From PHAA01 sp963665865 (GTDB lineage Bacteria; Bacillota; Syntrophomonadia; Syntrophomonadales; Syntrophomonadaceae): DNA of 64,000 bases. A program made the position numbers and the translations under genes. The DNA lies in the NCBI GenBank assembly GCA_963665865.2, contig CAXXWF010000001.1, positions 2,480,001 to 2,544,000 on the forward strand. Reading direction: 5' to 3'. Of this stretch, positions 61,674-64,000 are shown one piece after another. The notes below the pieces were generated by a model. The model searched no databases. It was not told where the DNA came from and saw nothing but the letters and a program-made list of their open reading frames with translations. How positions within the stretch are numbered: position 1 is the stretch's first letter; every line of letters begins with the position of its first letter.

Positions 61674-63278
61674 CTATATCCGGAGAAATTTTGATTTGTT
61701 GCTTTGAATGGTTTGCAGAAATAACTCCCGCCCTTGTTCATTTGCAACCGTTAGAGCTCGAATGGAAAAGGCCCGCAGAGCATCAGGCACGGAAAGAGTG
61801 CCTTCCGCTGAATCTTTACGGCCTGTAAAAGGGAGTTCGTCCGGTCCGCGCCGGCATTGGGCATTAAGATTAATTCGGGAGACCTGATTAACCAGTATAT
61901 CAATTAGAGGCGCAGCGTAAAGAGAAGAATTGGTGAAAATGCTGGCTTGCTGGCCTACTGGGCTGTTTGACATATAATCCAGGATTTCGTCCAAGGTTGA
62001 AAATGAGCTTACCGGAATTACCGGCCCAAATTGCTCTATATTATAAATCTCCATGTCACTGCCAACCGGATATAGAACCGTTGGAGAAAACAAGTTGCCG
62101 GCAGACCTTCCTCCGCTGGGATTCACTATTTTGGCCCCTTTACCCATGGCATCTTCAATCCATTTTGACAGCTGCTCACATTTGTCATCTTCAGCCAGTG
62201 GCGTAATTACTACACCCTCTTCCCACGGCATACCACATTTTACTTTGGCAAGTTTCAGATTCAGTTCACTTAAAAATTTATCGACTATATCATGATGCAC
62301 CCAAATATGTTTGATGGCAGTACAACGTTGTCCGTTAAATTCCAGAGCCCCATTTATACATTCCTTCACCGCCAGCTGCAGGTCACAGTCCGGGAATATG
62401 AAAGCCGGGTTTTTGGCCTCCAGCCCCAGGATTGTCCTTAGACGATTGTTGTACGGATGCTGGGCTACTAATTTCCTGGCTACGGCGGTTGACCCGATAA
62501 AACCCAGCGCCGCAATGGAACCGCTTTTTAATATGGGCGAAATTATGGTCGGTCCGTCACCATTGATAATATTGACGACTCCAGGCGGAAATGCGGCCGC
62601 AAAGGCATCGAACAAAGCTTCCTGACAAATACATCCGTATTTAGGCAGCTTAACCACGGTTGTATTTCCCATGATTAAAGCCGGCAGGAGCATAGCAAAG
62701 GTTTCATTCAGCGGATAGTTATAGGGTCCCATAATTAGGATTATTCCCAGGGGGCAGCGTCTAATCTGGGCAATAAAACCCTCTACTTTCTTGATGGAAT
62801 TCGACGCATCATCTAATTCGCGCAAACGATCAATGGTATCATAAATATACTCAACTGTTCGCTTAAATTCATCCTGACAGCTGTTATAACTCTTGGCTAT
62901 TTCCCACATTTCCAGCCGAGCAAATTCTGAGCCTTTATCAGATATGAGGCGGGCAAATTCCTCCACATGCTTTATGCGTTCATCGACTGACATTTGCGGC
63001 CACTCCCCCATACCTGAGGCATAAGCCTTCTCGGCGGAGGCTAAAGCCTGATTGGACTCATCTTCACTCAGCATGGGAGAACGCCCGATTCTATAACGCC
63101 CCGTAGCATTGCTTCCCTCTTTATAGCATATAGGGGAATACACTTCCGTGCTGTTATCACAGTTTAGTATTTCTCCATTTATTAAATATTGCGCATCATC
63201 TCTATGCTCTACTAACCTGAATAGGGCAGGTATATCAGTAACATTCGGATAATATCTGTCACTATCACTTTGCTGCAT
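61674..63278 (-). CDS. Aldehyde dehydrogenase family protein (GAPN-like)
   Basis: The 534-residue product has the NAD(P)-binding and catalytic landmarks of the family: MGPYNYPLNETFAMLLPAL, FIGSTAVARKL, the general-base Glu in LGLEAKNPAF and nucleophile Cys in EFNGQRCTAIKHIW, then EQFGPVIPV. The sequence is closest in style to non-phosphorylating GAPDH (GAPN) and related NADP-dependent enzymes. ATG at 63278 follows AAAGGAGAGG; the frame to 63332 extends upstream of it. It is convergent with the PhaC-like gene, so an acyl or fatty aldehyde substrate is conceivable. Confidence 0.85.
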   Translation of the reverse strand: MQQSDSDRYYPNVTDIPALFRLVEHRDDAQYLINGEILNCDNSTEVYSPICYKEGSNATGRYRIGRSPMLSEDESNQALASAEKAYASGMGEWPQMSVDERIKHVEEFARLISDKGSEFARLEMWEIAKSYNSCQDEFKRTVEYIYDTIDRLRELDDASNSIKKVEGFIAQIRRCPLGIILIMGPYNYPLNETFAMLLPALIMGNTTVVKLPKYGCICQEALFDAFAAAFPPGVVNIINGDGPTIISPILKSGSIAALGFIGSTAVARKLVAQHPYNNRLRTILGLEAKNPAFIFPDCDLQLAVKECINGALEFNGQRCTAIKHIWVHHDIVDKFLSELNLKLAKVKCGMPWEEGVVITPLAEDDKCEQLSKWIEDAMGKGAKIVNPSGGRSAGNLFSPTVLYPVGSDMEIYNIEQFGPVIPVSSFSTLDEILDYMSNSPVGQQASIFTNSSLYAAPLIDILVNQVSRINLNAQCRRGPDELPFTGRKDSAEGTLSVPDALRAFSIRALTVANEQGRELFLQTIQSNKSKFLRI

Positions 63279-63384
63279 TTGGCCTCTCCTTTCAGTAAAA
63301 CGGACTATATGTAGTATCAATTTATCAACCACAATAAATACAAGCTAAATATAGAAATATTCCTACGCCAAGTGCGACCGGCCA

Positions 63385-63465
63385 AGCCCAACAAGGGGAC
63401 GTTCTTTTTGTTGGGTTAATACGTTTTTTAGAAACCCAACAAAAAGAACGTCCCCTTGTTGGGCT
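63385..63465. repeat. GGGGACG palindrome (copy G)
   Basis: The arms 63385-63417 and 63433-63465 are perfect 33-base inverted copies with a 15-base loop. Each arm has CCCAACAA and TTGTTGGG bracketing GGGGACGTTCTTT, again different flanks that pair. It lies between the divergent aldehyde dehydrogenase and stress protein genes. Confidence 0.85.
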
Positions 63466-63554
63466 CTTTACAGTCGAAGCAATTATGTCTAAACTAGTGG
63501 TAGATACTACTACATAGTAAAAGCTAAAAAAATAATTTGAATTGGGGTGTTATT

Positions 63555-64000
63555 ATGATAAAGAAGATAATGGTAGCCTACGATGACGGCAGCCAAGCGA
63601 AAAAGGCTCTGGATGCGGCCATCGAAATCGCTGTCAATGCGAAGGCAGAGATTTACCTGGTTGCGGCGTATGCCCTCCCCATAGTCTATCAGGGTACGAT
63701 GTCCATTGATGGTATGTATCCGGATAACACCGCCGTCATTAACTATCTGCAGGAAAACAGTCATACCTATCTGGGGAAAATACTGGCCGAGGCTGCGGCC
63801 AAGGTTCAAGAGGCCAACATCCCTGTATTTACCGAAATCCTGGATGGCAGTCCCGGTAGAGTGATAAGCCAATTTGCAGAAGACAAAGGCATGGATCTGG
63901 TTGTGGTTGGTTCTCATAATCGGACTGGTGTAAATAGATTCTTTATTGGCAGTGTTTCCAATTATATACTTCAGCACGTAAAATGTCTGGTGCTGATCGC
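63555..64000 (+). CDS. Universal stress protein (C-terminus cut by the window edge)
   Basis: The open frame of 148 residues runs off the right edge without a stop. It begins IKKIMVAYDDGSQAKKALDAAIE and has the nucleotide motif VVVGSHNRTGVNRFFIGSVSN near the end, so it is a full UspA domain lacking only a few residues. ATG at 63555 follows GGGGTG. It differs clearly from the Usp at 51609. The minus-strand frame across the same bases is an antisense shadow. Confidence 0.9.
   Translation, partial: MIKKIMVAYDDGSQAKKALDAAIEIAVNAKAEIYLVAAYALPIVYQGTMSIDGMYPDNTAVINYLQENSHTYLGKILAEAAAKVQEANIPVFTEILDGSPGRVISQFAEDKGMDLVVVGSHNRTGVNRFFIGSVSNYILQHVKCLVLI

Noticed and set aside
63510..63977. Minus-strand 155-residue reading frame at the right edge
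   Set aside because: The plus strand encodes a clear UspA domain with nucleotide motif across the same bases, so this is an antisense shadow.
1..64000. CRISPR array, tRNA, rRNA, prophage or replication origin
   Set aside because: No regularly spaced repeats, no tRNA or rRNA core sequences, no phage structural genes and no dnaA-box cluster were seen.

Overview
The window is chromosomal DNA of an endospore-forming, strictly anaerobic Firmicute, most likely a clostridial relative of the Syntrophomonadaceae or Peptococcaceae. The sporulation genes spoIIAA-spoIIAB-sigF, spoVAC-AD-AE, spoIIM, spoIVB and spo0A fix the phylum. Acyl-CoA dehydratase activases, a corrinoid-protein activator (RACo), an [FeFe]-hydrogenase-like sensor and fatty acid/PHA genes point to an anaerobic, CoA-ester-based metabolism. 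The genus is inferred; no rRNA or tRNA gene is present to test it.

Layout. 1-4.4 kb: the start of a CaCA exchanger, a PHP phosphatase, RACo, a small membrane protein and the RNase P RNA gene, whose P12 helix carries a long palindrome. 4.4-15.1 kb: asnB, a block of nested repeats, a DUF421/DUF4363 pair, HU, the Nif3-like/trmK pair, trpB2 and a three-gene 2-hydroxyacyl-CoA-dehydratase/activase cluster. 15.3-28.6 kb: a sporulation and housekeeping block whose order (spoIIM, small ORF, xerD, deoB, pdp, dacF, spoIIA, sigF, spoVA) matches Bacillus synteny, except that a sensor-hydrogenase kinase/HD-GYP regulator pair and a dodecin gene are inserted. 29-36.5 kb: CBS-type Mn pyrophosphatase, endonuclease Q, two unknown genes, a GntR/ABC operon, a Nudix hydrolase and an M20 peptidase. 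37.1-38.7 kb: an intact IS1182-type element inserted into a palindrome. 38.7-48.6 kb: spo0A, spoIVB, recN, argR, nadK, tlyA and dxs, the classical Firmicute order. 48.6-51.6 kb: a gene-poor accessory stretch with dispersed repeats and two paralogous tandem-repeat proteins, each behind a TGTGA-N6-TCACA site. 51.6-64 kb: universal stress proteins, a membrane-bound [NiFe] uptake hydrogenase operon, DsrE and cysteine-desulfurase-like proteins, an acyl-CoA synthetase, a PhaC-like protein and an aldehyde dehydrogenase.

The most unusual signals are the following. (1) A family of GGGGACGG palindromes in which the bases flanking the core differ in every copy yet always pair with each other; one copy lies inside the RNase P RNA, and another inverts the 3' end of rnpB. 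(2) A 149-bp MITE nested in one of these palindromes with a clean 9-bp target duplication. (3) A predicted H2-sensing kinase coupled to a c-di-GMP phosphodiesterase. (4) A [NiFe] hydrogenase small subunit with the six-cysteine proximal-cluster signature of O2-tolerant enzymes, in an apparent anaerobe. (5) The duplicated small repeat proteins with CRP-like sites.

All functional calls come from reading sequence and motifs; no database search was run. Several start codons were moved from the longest ORF to the codon with the best ribosome binding site, and this is stated for each gene.
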